This document shows positions 27,333-35,139 of a DNA stretch of 64,000 nt, one piece after another. A program made the position numbers and the translations under genes. Under the pieces are notes generated by a model that did not search any database, had not been told where the DNA came from, and saw nothing but the letters and a program-made list of their open reading frames with translations. Where the stretch lies: positions 62,001 to 126,000 of the forward strand of contig JACMOC010000043.1 of NCBI GenBank assembly GCA_014378195.1, written 5' to 3'. The stretch comes from Oligoflexus sp. (GTDB lineage: Bacteria > Bdellovibrionota_B > Oligoflexia > Oligoflexales > Oligoflexaceae). Each line of letters starts with the position of its first letter. Position 1 is the first letter of the stretch.

Positions 27333-28256
27333 TTACGTTGAAAGACGAATACGAGGATCGACCAGCGAGTAGGCGATATCGGTCAATAGATTAACCAAAA
27401 GATAAGAGCCTGAGAAAAAGAGCAAGCAGCCTTGAACGACCGGATAATCCCGCGTGTTGATACCTTCCACAAGGAGGCTGCCAAGACCAGGCCAGTCGAA
27501 GACCTTCTCGGTAATGATCGCACCTGTCATAAGCACTCCAAACTGCAGTCCCACGACGGTGACGAGAGGCAGGGACGCATTGCGAAAGGCATGGCTCAAA
27601 ATTACGCGCGATTCGGAACAGCCCTTGGCGCGGGCGGTCCGAACAAAATCCTCTTTTAAAGTGTCGAGCATAGAGTTGCGCGTGATCCGGCTTAAAGCAG
27701 CAGCAAGGGGAATGCCCATTGAGAAAGCCGGGAGGAGATAACTCTTCCAACTCCCCATTTCGGAGACGGGCAGCCACCCAAGTTCAACAGCAAAAAGAAG
27801 AATGAGCAGCGGGCCGAGCCAAAAGGTGGGGATGGCAACTCCGGAGACAGCAAAACTCATGGCGGCAAAATCAATTTTAGTGCCGGCGTTAACGGAAGCT
27901 ATAATTCCGAGGGGAATGCTGATCAAAAGTGCGACGAGCAGAGACGCGATGGCGAGACGGATAGTCGCTGGGAGGCGTTCCATTATCAATTCATTGACTG
28001 ATTTTTGATAGATCAGACTGTGGCCGAGATCTCCTTGAGCCGCATGCATGATGTAACGACCGGTTTGTTTGATGACGGTCTCGTCGAGGCCGAGTTCGTG
28101 CCGGAGAGCATTTTTATCGGCTAGCGTGGCGTAATCGCCCAGGATGATATCAACAGGGTCGCCCGGAACAAAATGAATCATTCCGACGACGACCAGAAGC
28201 ACACCGAGACAAACGGGTATGAGACTGCCGATACGCTTGAGGATGAAACTCAACAC
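27333..28256 (-). CDS. Oligopeptide/dipeptide ABC transporter permease (OppB/DppB type)
   Basis: It is the second channel subunit, of 307 residues. It starts at GTG 28256 with AAGGAG six bases upstream. Family hallmarks are the N-terminal LGVLLVVVGMIHFVPGDPVD motif and the EAA loop KEDFVRTARAKGCSESRVIL. The C-terminus ends in LVDPRIR, as usual for OppB. It lies 16 bases after the substrate-binding protein gene. Confidence 0.93.
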   Translation of the reverse strand: MLSFILKRIGSLIPVCLGVLLVVVGMIHFVPGDPVDIILGDYATLADKNALRHELGLDETVIKQTGRYIMHAAQGDLGHSLIYQKSVNELIMERLPATIRLAIASLLVALLISIPLGIIASVNAGTKIDFAAMSFAVSGVAIPTFWLGPLLILLFAVELGWLPVSEMGSWKSYLLPAFSMGIPLAAALSRITRNSMLDTLKEDFVRTARAKGCSESRVILSHAFRNASLPLVTVVGLQFGVLMTGAIITEKVFDWPGLGSLLVEGINTRDYPVVQGCLLFFSGSYLLVNLLTDIAYSLVDPRIRLST

Positions 28257-28272
28257 TGAATGCTCCTTTTAT

Positions 28273-29832
28273 TTATTCGAAATGACTCTTTTGTAAGGAG
28301 GAATAGCGGCCGTCCGCATAAAGATCAAAATCAAGCAGCGCTTTAGTCACGACTGCAAAATTCTCCTCGTGCCAGAGAAAAATGTAGGGTCTATCATGAG
28401 CGACGAGTTCTTGAATCTGATCATAGATCTTTTTTCGTTCAGAAAAATCATTTTTTTCGCGGCCTTGCTCGAGTAAGATATCCAGGGCGGGATTGGAATA
28501 CCAACCGCGGTTAGCGCCGTTCGGCGGGAAGTTCTCAGTCGCAAACGCATAACGGTAGATATCGGGGTCTTTAAAACCGACCCAAGTAAGAGTCCAGAGT
28601 TGGACCCGGCCTTGATCGATATCAAGTTTGAAACGGCCCCATTCCATAGGTTCGACGATGACCTTAATACCAACCCTCTTCAACTGACTTGCTATGGCTT
28701 TGGCGACACTGATTCGGGTGACATCTGTCGTGGTTTTGAGACTGACTTCGAAGCGGAAGTCACCTTTTTTTACAAACCCGGCTTTATCCAGCAGAGCCTG
28801 GGCCAGAGCTGGATCGTAGGTTTCTTTCGGGAGCTTTTCACTGAAATAAGCCGAATTTGGTGGTAGAATCGTGCTGGCTGGAATCGCCATCCCGTTCAAA
28901 ATAACATTTATAATCTCTTGTCGGTTGATAGCAAGGCTTATAGCCTCCCGTATAGCGGGGTTACTGACTAAAGTGTCTTTCATATTGAAGCCGACATAGG
29001 TAGTCTTAAGACTTGGTCGTTTCAGTATTTTCAGATTGGGATTGCGCCGTTCCAAGGTTCTTAACGTATCGCGGCTAATGCCGTTTTGCACGATATCAAG
29101 TTCGCCCGCGCGCAGCTTTGCATAACGTGTCTTTTCATTACGCACGATTTTAATAGTAACAGTCTCGAGCTTGCCAGGGCTGGGTGCAAAAGTGTTTGGC
29201 GTAAGCACAATTTCATTGATGCCTGTACTCGCAATCTGATAAGGGCCACAGCCTTTGAGCGCCGCTGGGTCGATGGACTTCGCTGCGACGTCAGATTCTT
29301 TCAAAATTCCGACGACAAGGTTAGTGGGAAAACTCGCATCAGACTTTTTTAGAGTAAAACGGATTCGGTTCGCCGCTGATCCCAGTATTTCGACCCGCTC
29401 AACACCATCAAAAGCTGACGAGCGCGGAAACTTTCGATCGTGGATCAGAGAATTGTAGGTGGCGACCACGTCTTCAGCACGAACGGTCGTTCCATCGCTG
29501 AATTTTAAGTCTTTGCGGAGCTGCACTTCGAGAACTTTTGGCGAGATCCAGGTCGGATTTGCTTCCAAAGCGCCCGGAATCGCTTTACCATCAGTATCGA
29601 AGGCCATGAGTGAGCAGTGAACAAGATCTTCTATGTATTGGCTGTTTGCATCAACACTTTGGCGTGGGTCGAAACTGCGAACGTTGTCTTCAAAGGCTAT
29701 ATTTATCGAATGCCGTGTTGCAGCCGAAAGCTGATGACCGAATGAACCCAGACTTAAAAACGCGATCGCCAGCGCGCGAAGCGACTCTTGTGACGGTAAT
29801 CCGAATGCGCGTTGAAACGTTAAATGACGCAT
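28273..29832 (-). CDS. ABC transporter substrate-binding protein, SBP_bac_5 family
   Basis: It is a periplasmic binding protein of 519 residues with a long signal sequence cleaved near HQLSAA. The family core is present: DNVRSFDPRQSVDANSQYIE near the start, then LKFSDGTTVRAEDVVATYNS, and REAISLAINRQEIIN. There is no lipobox. It is first in a three-gene operon with the two permeases. The ATPase genes (oppD/oppF type) are not adjacent, so they must be elsewhere. Peptides are the likeliest substrate, but nickel, opine or cell-wall peptide ligands are possible in this family. Confidence 0.92.
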   Translation of the reverse strand: MRHLTFQRAFGLPSQESLRALAIAFLSLGSFGHQLSAATRHSINIAFEDNVRSFDPRQSVDANSQYIEDLVHCSLMAFDTDGKAIPGALEANPTWISPKVLEVQLRKDLKFSDGTTVRAEDVVATYNSLIHDRKFPRSSAFDGVERVEILGSAANRIRFTLKKSDASFPTNLVVGILKESDVAAKSIDPAALKGCGPYQIASTGINEIVLTPNTFAPSPGKLETVTIKIVRNEKTRYAKLRAGELDIVQNGISRDTLRTLERRNPNLKILKRPSLKTTYVGFNMKDTLVSNPAIREAISLAINRQEIINVILNGMAIPASTILPPNSAYFSEKLPKETYDPALAQALLDKAGFVKKGDFRFEVSLKTTTDVTRISVAKAIASQLKRVGIKVIVEPMEWGRFKLDIDQGRVQLWTLTWVGFKDPDIYRYAFATENFPPNGANRGWYSNPALDILLEQGREKNDFSERKKIYDQIQELVAHDRPYIFLWHEENFAVVTKALLDFDLYADGRYSSLQKSHFE

Positions 29833-30307
29833 GATGTCCCTGTTTTATGCATGTGTGAGTTCTTCATTTTACATAATTTCGGTTAATCTCAGGAATAGCA
29901 ATCGGCTGCGAAAGAGCCATGCGGCGGAGGGGTTGAACCACCGTCCTAGAAGTCTATAAGACTTTGAAAATAATGGAAAATTATTTTTGTTGTTCGGCTC
30001 CTAGGGCCCTTGGGGCGGACCTTCCAAAGGACTTAAGCTAAATACGCTTGACGAGATTTCCTGACTAGGGCAGAGGATATAGTACACAAGGGTCGCAAAA
30101 GCCTTGATCGCCTTGTCTTCCGAACCGTGAAGCAAGCCCGTTCCTTAAATTGCTCTTTCATATCAAGTACAGTGCCCATCGCAACGTAGACACCAGTCTG
30201 AAGTTACCACCTCGCAATCCCATGGATTGCCGGAAGTTGGTTCAAAAGCGTCTTTTATCGTGTCATCCAATGGCACGCGTTCCATTATCCTCTGGAGATG
30301 AATTCGA
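29833..30307. other. 475-base intergenic region between divergent units
   Basis: No credible gene was found. It must carry the promoters of the oppA-type operon (leftwards) and of the ribbon-helix-helix gene (rightwards). TATAGT at 30078-30083 and TTGACG at 30048-30053 are promoter-like, but their 24-base spacing is too long for one promoter. An A/T-rich patch lies near 29970-29990. Confidence 0.3.
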
Positions 30308-31132
30308 ATGGCCGAAAAAGCGAAAGCAAAGAAGGCAAAAGCTTTGTCGAAGAAGACTTCCGTCAAATCAAAAAAACGTGAAGAACTTGAGCCCGAAGCG
30401 GAAGAACTTCAGCTTGAAGTCGAGGAAGTCCCCAAGCGCGCACCCAAGGGAAAAGTTTTGCCCTCGGCGACACTCATCAGCGCAGACAAAGAAAAGTCGA
30501 AGCCATTGGCCGCTTCAGCAAATCCCTCCAAATCTGGACCTGAGGAGAAAGAGATTAAAGTTCAAACAACACCTGAAATAATCGCTCCGATCCAACCTCG
30601 TGTCGTTGTCAACAAGCCCGAAACATCGCCTTCACATTCATCATCACAACCGTCTGCCGCCCAGACGCAACAATCTGTCACGCCTCGCAGCGAGCCGGCT
30701 CGTCACGAGAATCGCCAGGAGCATCGTCAGGAGTCGAAAAAACCCGACGCTGACAGTGATGGATTGCGTCTGCGCCTATCGCAATCTTTGACCAAAAAGC
30801 TCAAAGAACAAGCAGCGGATGAAGGTATTTCCCTCGAGGAATTTGTCGGCGAACTCCTTGCTGAAAGTGTAGTTCTTCGGGCATGGGAAATCGTCGAACG
30901 TAAAAACGCGATGAAAGGTCACCCACAGCAGGGCCCAAACAGTCATCAGCGTCCAAACAATAATCCCAACAGCAGTACCAGTCAAGGCGGCCAGAACCGT
31001 GGCGGTCAACGCGGCAACAATCAGGGTAACAAAGGCCACCGCGGCATGAGTCACGTCCGTTACCAAACAATTATGGACGACAAAGCAACTTTCCTGGAAT
31101 ACGTACGTAGCCAAGAAAAAACGCGCCGATAA
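30308..31132 (+). CDS. Ribbon-helix-helix-like protein with disordered N-terminus and Gly/Arg/Asn-rich tail
   Basis: The 274-residue protein has three parts. Residues 1-150 are Lys/Ala/Glu/Pro-rich and disordered. A short folded block (about 151-200; LRLRLSQSLTKKLKEQAADE, then ISLEEFVGELLAESV) resembles a ribbon-helix-helix DNA-binding or HicB-type domain. Residues 203-250 are Gln/Asn/Gly/Arg-rich (QGGQNRGGQRGN), resembling RNA-binding tails. A conserved-looking end reads RYQTIMDDKATFLEYVRSQE. GGAG lies nine bases before the ATG. It is 32 bases upstream of speE, so cotranscription is likely. A nucleic-acid-binding role is inferred; target unknown. Confidence 0.7.
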   Translation: MAEKAKAKKAKALSKKTSVKSKKREELEPEAEELQLEVEEVPKRAPKGKVLPSATLISADKEKSKPLAASANPSKSGPEEKEIKVQTTPEIIAPIQPRVVVNKPETSPSHSSSQPSAAQTQQSVTPRSEPARHENRQEHRQESKKPDADSDGLRLRLSQSLTKKLKEQAADEGISLEEFVGELLAESVVLRAWEIVERKNAMKGHPQQGPNSHQRPNNNPNSSTSQGGQNRGGQRGNNQGNKGHRGMSHVRYQTIMDDKATFLEYVRSQEKTRR

Positions 31133-31164
31133 GCTAAGCTCAACGAATAGGAATGTAACTGGTT

Positions 31165-32016
31165 ATGCAACTTTGGTACTACGAAGACTATGAAGACGGT
31201 GTGAAACTGGGGCTCGCGGCTAAAGAAGTGCTTTTTCGTGGGCAGTCTGATTTTCAAAGCGTCGACGTAATAGAGACAGAAGCCTACGGCCGTATGCTTC
31301 TCCTGGACGGACTCGTCATGACCACCGACAAAGACGAGTTTGTCTATCACGAGATGATCTCTCACATTCCCGCTCTCAATCATAAGAAGCCTGAGCGTGT
31401 TGTCGTTATCGGCGGCGGCGACGGTGGGACTGTACGAGAACTTCTCAAACACCCCGAAATCAAAGAAATCGTGCTTTGCGAAATCGATGGTATGGTTGTG
31501 GAAGTGTGCGAAAAATATTTCCCCGAAATCGCAGGTAGCATTCGTGATCCGCGCGTGAAGCTGAATATCGGCGACGGTATTGCTTACATGGCCGACCATG
31601 CACCCAACTCTTTGGATCTTGTCGTCGTTGATTCCACGGATCCTATCGGACCAGGCGAAGGCCTTTTCAGTCGCGCTTTTTATCAGAGCGTAGCGAAAGC
31701 CTTGAAATCAGACGGTCTCATGGTTTGCCAATCAGAAGGTCTCTGGCACCCGGCTCCTGTGTTGCAACGTATCCACAAAAACGTTTCCGCTGGGTTTAGC
31801 CATCTCTACCCTTATATTGCGAGTATCCCTACCTACCCCAAGGGTACATGGTCATGGACGATGGCATCAAAAAATGCGATCGACCTAAAGACTTTTGATA
31901 AAGCGCGATTGAAAAAGATTGAAGCGATGGGTGCAGGCTTGAAGTATCTCAATGAGGACTTGATGACTGGCGTATTTGCTTTGCCGAACTTCTTCAAAGC
32001 GAAATTGAAATTCTAA
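31165..32016 (+). CDS. speE: Polyamine aminopropyltransferase (spermidine synthase)
   Basis: SpeE transfers an aminopropyl group from decarboxylated SAM to putrescine, making spermidine in the cytoplasm. The 283-residue sequence has the N-terminal strand domain ending YGRMLLLDGLVMTT, the nucleotide motif VVVIGGGDGGTVRELL, an acidic CEIDGMVVEV segment and the catalytic DSTDPIGPGEGLF. Length is typical. No speD (SAM decarboxylase) is nearby. Confidence 0.96.
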   Translation: MQLWYYEDYEDGVKLGLAAKEVLFRGQSDFQSVDVIETEAYGRMLLLDGLVMTTDKDEFVYHEMISHIPALNHKKPERVVVIGGGDGGTVRELLKHPEIKEIVLCEIDGMVVEVCEKYFPEIAGSIRDPRVKLNIGDGIAYMADHAPNSLDLVVVDSTDPIGPGEGLFSRAFYQSVAKALKSDGLMVCQSEGLWHPAPVLQRIHKNVSAGFSHLYPYIASIPTYPKGTWSWTMASKNAIDLKTFDKARLKKIEAMGAGLKYLNEDLMTGVFALPNFFKAKLKF

Positions 32017-32045
32017 AAATAAGATTTCTTTAAGAGACAAATGGG

Positions 32046-32081
32046 ACCGGCTCCCAACCTTTAGATTGGGAAGGAGCCGGT
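32046..32081 (+). terminator. Hairpin after speE
   Basis: ACCGGCTCC pairs with GGAGCCGGT (9 bp), with further CCAA/TTGG pairing inside, 30 bases after the speE stop. The following TTTAG is a poor U-tract, so it may act as a 3' end stabiliser as much as a terminator. Confidence 0.5.
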
Positions 32082-32093
32082 TTAGTGCAGGAA

Positions 32094-32225
32094 GTGACGT
32101 CTTTTAACAGACGTTCACCTCCGTGCTACTAGTGCAGTTTGAACACACCAAGCACCACCTCCTTTCCTAAGCATTTAGCTTATGGGACCTTTGAAACTAC
32201 GGAAGATCCGCCAGCCAGAGGGTCC
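32094..32225 (-). ncRNA. Candidate structured RNA in the speE/orn gap
   Basis: Several helices fit together: GTGA-CGTCT/AGACG-TCAC (32094-32118), GTGCT/AGCAC (32123-32127 with 32151-32155), TAAGC/GCTTA (32168-32182), CGGA/TCCG (32200-32210), closed by GGACC/GGTCC (32185-32189 with 32221-32225). Read on the minus strand it holds GAAAGGAGGTG, an 11-base perfect complement of the 16S rRNA 3' tail, then after six bases a TTG opening a 15-codon frame (MVCSNCTSSTEVNVC, 32104-32151). Read on the plus strand it carries the anti-Shine-Dalgarno sequence itself. Strand and function are unresolved. Confidence 0.45.
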
Positions 32226-32284
32226 TGGCTTCATATTAACACTAAAAAATTCATGGCGTGAAGAGGACTTATGAATCTTCATGC

Positions 32285-32318
32285 AAAAAAAAGCCTGTCC
32301 TAAGCTGGGAAAGGCTTT
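32285..32318 (-). terminator. Intrinsic terminator of orn
   Basis: On the minus strand AAAGCCT and AGGCTTT pair and are followed by TTTTTTTT. It lies 26 bases beyond the orn stop codon. Confidence 0.75.
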
Positions 32319-32343
32319 CGTGCTTTAGGATTGCCAAAGGGGC

Positions 32344-32892
32344 TCAGGGTTTTACGAAAAAATTTTCCTGATAATACTTCAATTCGGTGATGCTTTCCTT
32401 GATATCGTCGAGCGCACGGTGGCTGTTGACCTTCTGCGGTGCACCCGTGCCTTTTGGATACCATCTTTTCACAAGCTCCTTAATGGAACTCACGTCCACC
32501 ATACGATAGTGCAGAAACTCATTTACGCGCGGCATATATTTACGCAGAAAGAGTCGGTCCTGCGCAATAGAGTTCCCGCATAAAGGAGCTGTTTTTGCGT
32601 ATAGGTGCTCTTCGAGGTAAGCTAAAATATGATCTTCAGCTTCTTTCAAGGAGGTTTTGGACGCGATCACCGAGGCCCATAATCCCGACTTCGTATGATG
32701 CTCCTGATTCCAACTATCCATAGTCGCAAAGAGTTCCTGATCCTGCTGAATGATAAGGTCAGGCCCTTCTGATATGACTTCCAGCGCGCCGTTGGTGAGA
32801 ATGAGTGCTATCTCGAGGACAACATCGGTGTCAGGATTAAGCCCAGACATTTCCATGTCGATCCATACTAGGGTGTCTTTCGATTTTCCCAT
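32344..32892 (-). CDS. orn: Oligoribonuclease
   Basis: Orn degrades 2-5-nucleotide RNAs, including pGpG from cyclic-di-GMP turnover, in the cytoplasm. The 182-residue protein shows the DEDDh exonuclease motifs: WIDMEMSGL (Exo I), NSIAQDRLFL (Exo II) and HRALDDI (Exo III). Length and ends match the family. It is convergent with speE and carries its own terminator. A PilZ protein in the window hints that cyclic-di-GMP signalling operates here. Confidence 0.96.
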   Translation of the reverse strand: MGKSKDTLVWIDMEMSGLNPDTDVVLEIALILTNGALEVISEGPDLIIQQDQELFATMDSWNQEHHTKSGLWASVIASKTSLKEAEDHILAYLEEHLYAKTAPLCGNSIAQDRLFLRKYMPRVNEFLHYRMVDVSSIKELVKRWYPKGTGAPQKVNSHRALDDIKESITELKYYQENFFVKP

Positions 32893-33111
32893 AAACGCGC
32901 TAACGCCTCCGACTACAGCTGATGACGTACGATCCTAACGACCAATTGTATTCGCTACAAGGTATAAGGAGTCATACCCAAGATTTGGCCAAAATGACTT
33001 CGCAAATCTTTTATCGATTTATCATGATTCAGCCCTTATCATGGTCCCTCAAAGCTAAGTGTCTCAATTCGATTCCATTATCTTACTATTCTCGAGGAGC
33101 AAGAAAATTCT

Positions 33112-34191
33112 ATGACGATGATCATACGAATGGCCCAAGCAGGAAAATCATTGGTATTGGGCGGCCTTCTCGCTGCTTTCACCCTAGGCGCCACCCCGCT
33201 GTTACATGCTGAGCAGGCTTTCAAGATATACGGCAAAGCTTATACAGTCGAAGAACTCTCGAAGGAGAACCAAGGTCAGTTTTTTGATGTTGAATCCAAA
33301 AAGTTCGAGCTCATCTCAAATCTTGCGCGGGATCGTTATCTCGAAGCCTTTTTCGCAAAACTCGCTGAAAAAGATAAAGTCAGCGTAGAAAAGGCGAAAA
33401 CCGATTATCTCGACGCCAAAACCAAAGTCTCGGATTCTGACGTCAAAGAGAACCTCGAGAAGTTCAAAGACTACCCTCAGCTCAAAGACCGCTCTGATGT
33501 CGACAAGAAAAAGCTCATTCTGGATTACCTGCAAAAAACCAAAGCGCAGGAAGTCTTTGAAGGCATCATAGCGGAAGGGATCGCGAAGAAAAATCTAGAG
33601 ATCCAGTATCCAGAGCCAAAAGAACCGGTCTACAAAGTATCGGTTGTTGATTCTGATCCGGTTAAATACGGCCCCAATGCTAAGGACACAAAACCAACAG
33701 GTTGCAACGCGAATGCGTGCCCGATCACGATAGTTGAATACTCAGAATTTCAGTGTCCTTTCTGTGAACGTGTTCAGCCCGCGAGCAAACGCATACTTAA
33801 AGAATATCAAGGCAAGATTCGCTGGATCGTTCGTGACTTCCCATTAGGCTTCCATAACCGCGCCCGACCTGCCGCCATCGCTGCTCGTTGTGCGAAGGAT
33901 CAAGGCAAGTATTGGGAGATGTACGAAGAGATGTTTAAAAATCAAAAAGGTTTGTCAGATGCCGATTTCAAAAAATACGCTTCAAACATCAAACTCGACG
34001 GTAAGAAGTTCGATGACTGTGTAGCGAAACCGAATAAGATCGTCGAAGTTATCGATACGAACATGAAGTCGGGTGAGAAGCTGGGCGTCACAGGAACTCC
34101 GGCCTTCTTTATCAACGGTCGTCGCCTTTCCGGTGCGCTACCTTACGAAGAATTCAAAAAAGTTATCGATAGCGAGCTTGCCGGCAAGTAA
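33112..34191 (+). CDS. Periplasmic DsbA-family thiol oxidoreductase with SurA-like N-terminal region
   Basis: The 359-residue product has a signal peptide ending near LLHA. A helical domain (about residues 40-165; KDKVSVEKAKTDYLDAKTKV) resembles the N-terminal part of SurA/parvulin chaperones. It is followed by a Thioredoxin_4/DsbA-like domain with the redox motif EFQCPFCERVQPAS and the cis-Pro loop GVTGTPAFFINGRR. A role in disulfide formation or folding of exported proteins is likely. The ribosome-binding site (GAGGAG) is 12 bases from the ATG. A terminator follows. Confidence 0.85.
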   Translation: MTMIIRMAQAGKSLVLGGLLAAFTLGATPLLHAEQAFKIYGKAYTVEELSKENQGQFFDVESKKFELISNLARDRYLEAFFAKLAEKDKVSVEKAKTDYLDAKTKVSDSDVKENLEKFKDYPQLKDRSDVDKKKLILDYLQKTKAQEVFEGIIAEGIAKKNLEIQYPEPKEPVYKVSVVDSDPVKYGPNAKDTKPTGCNANACPITIVEYSEFQCPFCERVQPASKRILKEYQGKIRWIVRDFPLGFHNRARPAAIAARCAKDQGKYWEMYEEMFKNQKGLSDADFKKYASNIKLDGKKFDDCVAKPNKIVEVIDTNMKSGEKLGVTGTPAFFINGRRLSGALPYEEFKKVIDSELAGK

Positions 34192-34221
34192 GTAAGTTAT
34201 TGATTTTTATGATATAAAATT

Positions 34222-34258
34222 GCTCTATCCGGATTTACCGGGTAGAGCTTTTGTTTTC
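34222..34258 (+). terminator. Terminator after the DsbA-like gene
   Basis: GCTCTAtCCGG pairs with CCGGgTAGAGC around ATTTA, followed by TTTTGTTTT. It separates this gene from the PilZ gene. Confidence 0.8.
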
Positions 34259-34323
34259 TCCCTTAAGTTCGATCCCCGCCCTCCGATAAATCTTCCATGA
34301 AACTCACAGAAGGGCGTGTGACG

Positions 34324-34722
34324 ATGTCTTCACAAGGACGTGAAAACCGAAAGGTAAAGCGAGTGGCTCTCGACAAGCCTCTCCGAGTAATAATCTCTTC
34401 TATCGGCGCTCAAGTCCGATACGAAGTCAGCACGCGGGATATTTCTCACAGCGGCTTCTTTCTCGACTTCGAGAACCCCAATCGATTTCCATTCAATCAG
34501 TCGAGTATCCTCGAGGTTTGGGCTGAATTAGAGCCAGGTCGTGCAGTATTCTTCAATGGAAAGATGGCGCGTGTCGTCCCGAAAGATAATGCTGTCGTGC
34601 ATGAGATCGGTGCGGGTATCGCTATTAAAATAGTCCAAATTGACAAAGAGAATGAAAAGATACTCTTCGACTTTATCGCTCGTCAGCTTGCCGACGGCAC
34701 AGCCCGGGAAGATGTCGCCTAA
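34324..34722 (+). CDS. PilZ-domain protein
   Basis: PilZ domains bind cyclic-di-GMP. The N-terminal RENRKVKRVALDKPLRV carries Arg-rich ligand contacts, and TRDISHSGFFLDF is the D-x-S-x-x-G motif. The domain fills almost the whole 132-residue protein, so it is a stand-alone adaptor. I chose ATG 34324 because GAAGGG lies upstream; ATG 34297 would add nine residues. It is bounded by terminators on both sides and so forms its own unit. It may link cyclic-di-GMP to motility. Confidence 0.88.
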   Translation: MSSQGRENRKVKRVALDKPLRVIISSIGAQVRYEVSTRDISHSGFFLDFENPNRFPFNQSSILEVWAELEPGRAVFFNGKMARVVPKDNAVVHEIGAGIAIKIVQIDKENEKILFDFIARQLADGTAREDVA

Positions 34723-34767
34723 GCCTTAGCAACTCCTGATTTAAAGTTCGCCCATTTATAAAACTCC

Positions 34768-34806
34768 AAGACCCCAAAGGCATAAAGCCTTTGGGGTCTT
34801 TCGTTT
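34768..34806 (+). terminator. Strong terminator after the PilZ gene
   Basis: AAGACCCCAAAGGC pairs perfectly with GCCTTTGGGGTCTT around ATAAA, followed by TCGTTT. Confidence 0.85.
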
Positions 34807-34883
34807 ACTCGCGCTGGACGATGGCCAAGGAATTGATTACAGTAGAAAATATCTTATTCCCCATCATATTTCAGAGGTCACTC

Positions 34884-35123
34884 ATGGATTGGAAGGCCCT
34901 TATAATACCTGAAGGCAGCCAGCTCTTTGCTATCCATAGGCTCAACTTCATTCATCAGGGCGTAAACTACGTCCTGGAACTGAACGAGCATGGACCAACG
35001 AACTGGATCGGCCATGGCGAGCAAGCCACCGATCAGAACATCGTGATCCAATCAGTGAATGGTACGACCCTCGAGGACTGCTTGAATAAGCTGATCGATC
35101 GTATTCATAAGCGCAACCAGTGA
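34884..35123 (+). CDS. Small 79-residue protein, unknown
   Basis: From ATG 34884 (AGAGG six bases upstream) it encodes MDWKALIIPEGSQLFAIHRL and continues with NYVLELNEHGPTNWIGHGE. The frame is open further upstream but runs back into the terminator. It looks like a compact alpha/beta fold; no family recognised. It precedes the NamZ gene by 16 bases, so the two are likely cotranscribed. Confidence 0.6.
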   Translation: MDWKALIIPEGSQLFAIHRLNFIHQGVNYVLELNEHGPTNWIGHGEQATDQNIVIQSVNGTTLEDCLNKLIDRIHKRNQ

Positions 35124-35139
35124 GTAGGGGGGTAAGCCT

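Noticed and set aside
30150..30581. 143-residue Lys/Arg-rich frame overlapping the ribbon-helix-helix gene
   Set aside because: It is the shifted reading of the AAG/GAA-rich N-terminus of the real gene, and its start lies in the leader without a ribosome-binding site.
32075..32176. Minus-strand frame with an internal TGA (MLRKGGGAWCVQTALVARR, then TSVKRRHFLH) as a possible selenoprotein
   Set aside because: No selenocysteine insertion-like stem follows at the right distance and no selenocysteine genes are in the window. The other frame behind the perfect Shine-Dalgarno is the better candidate.
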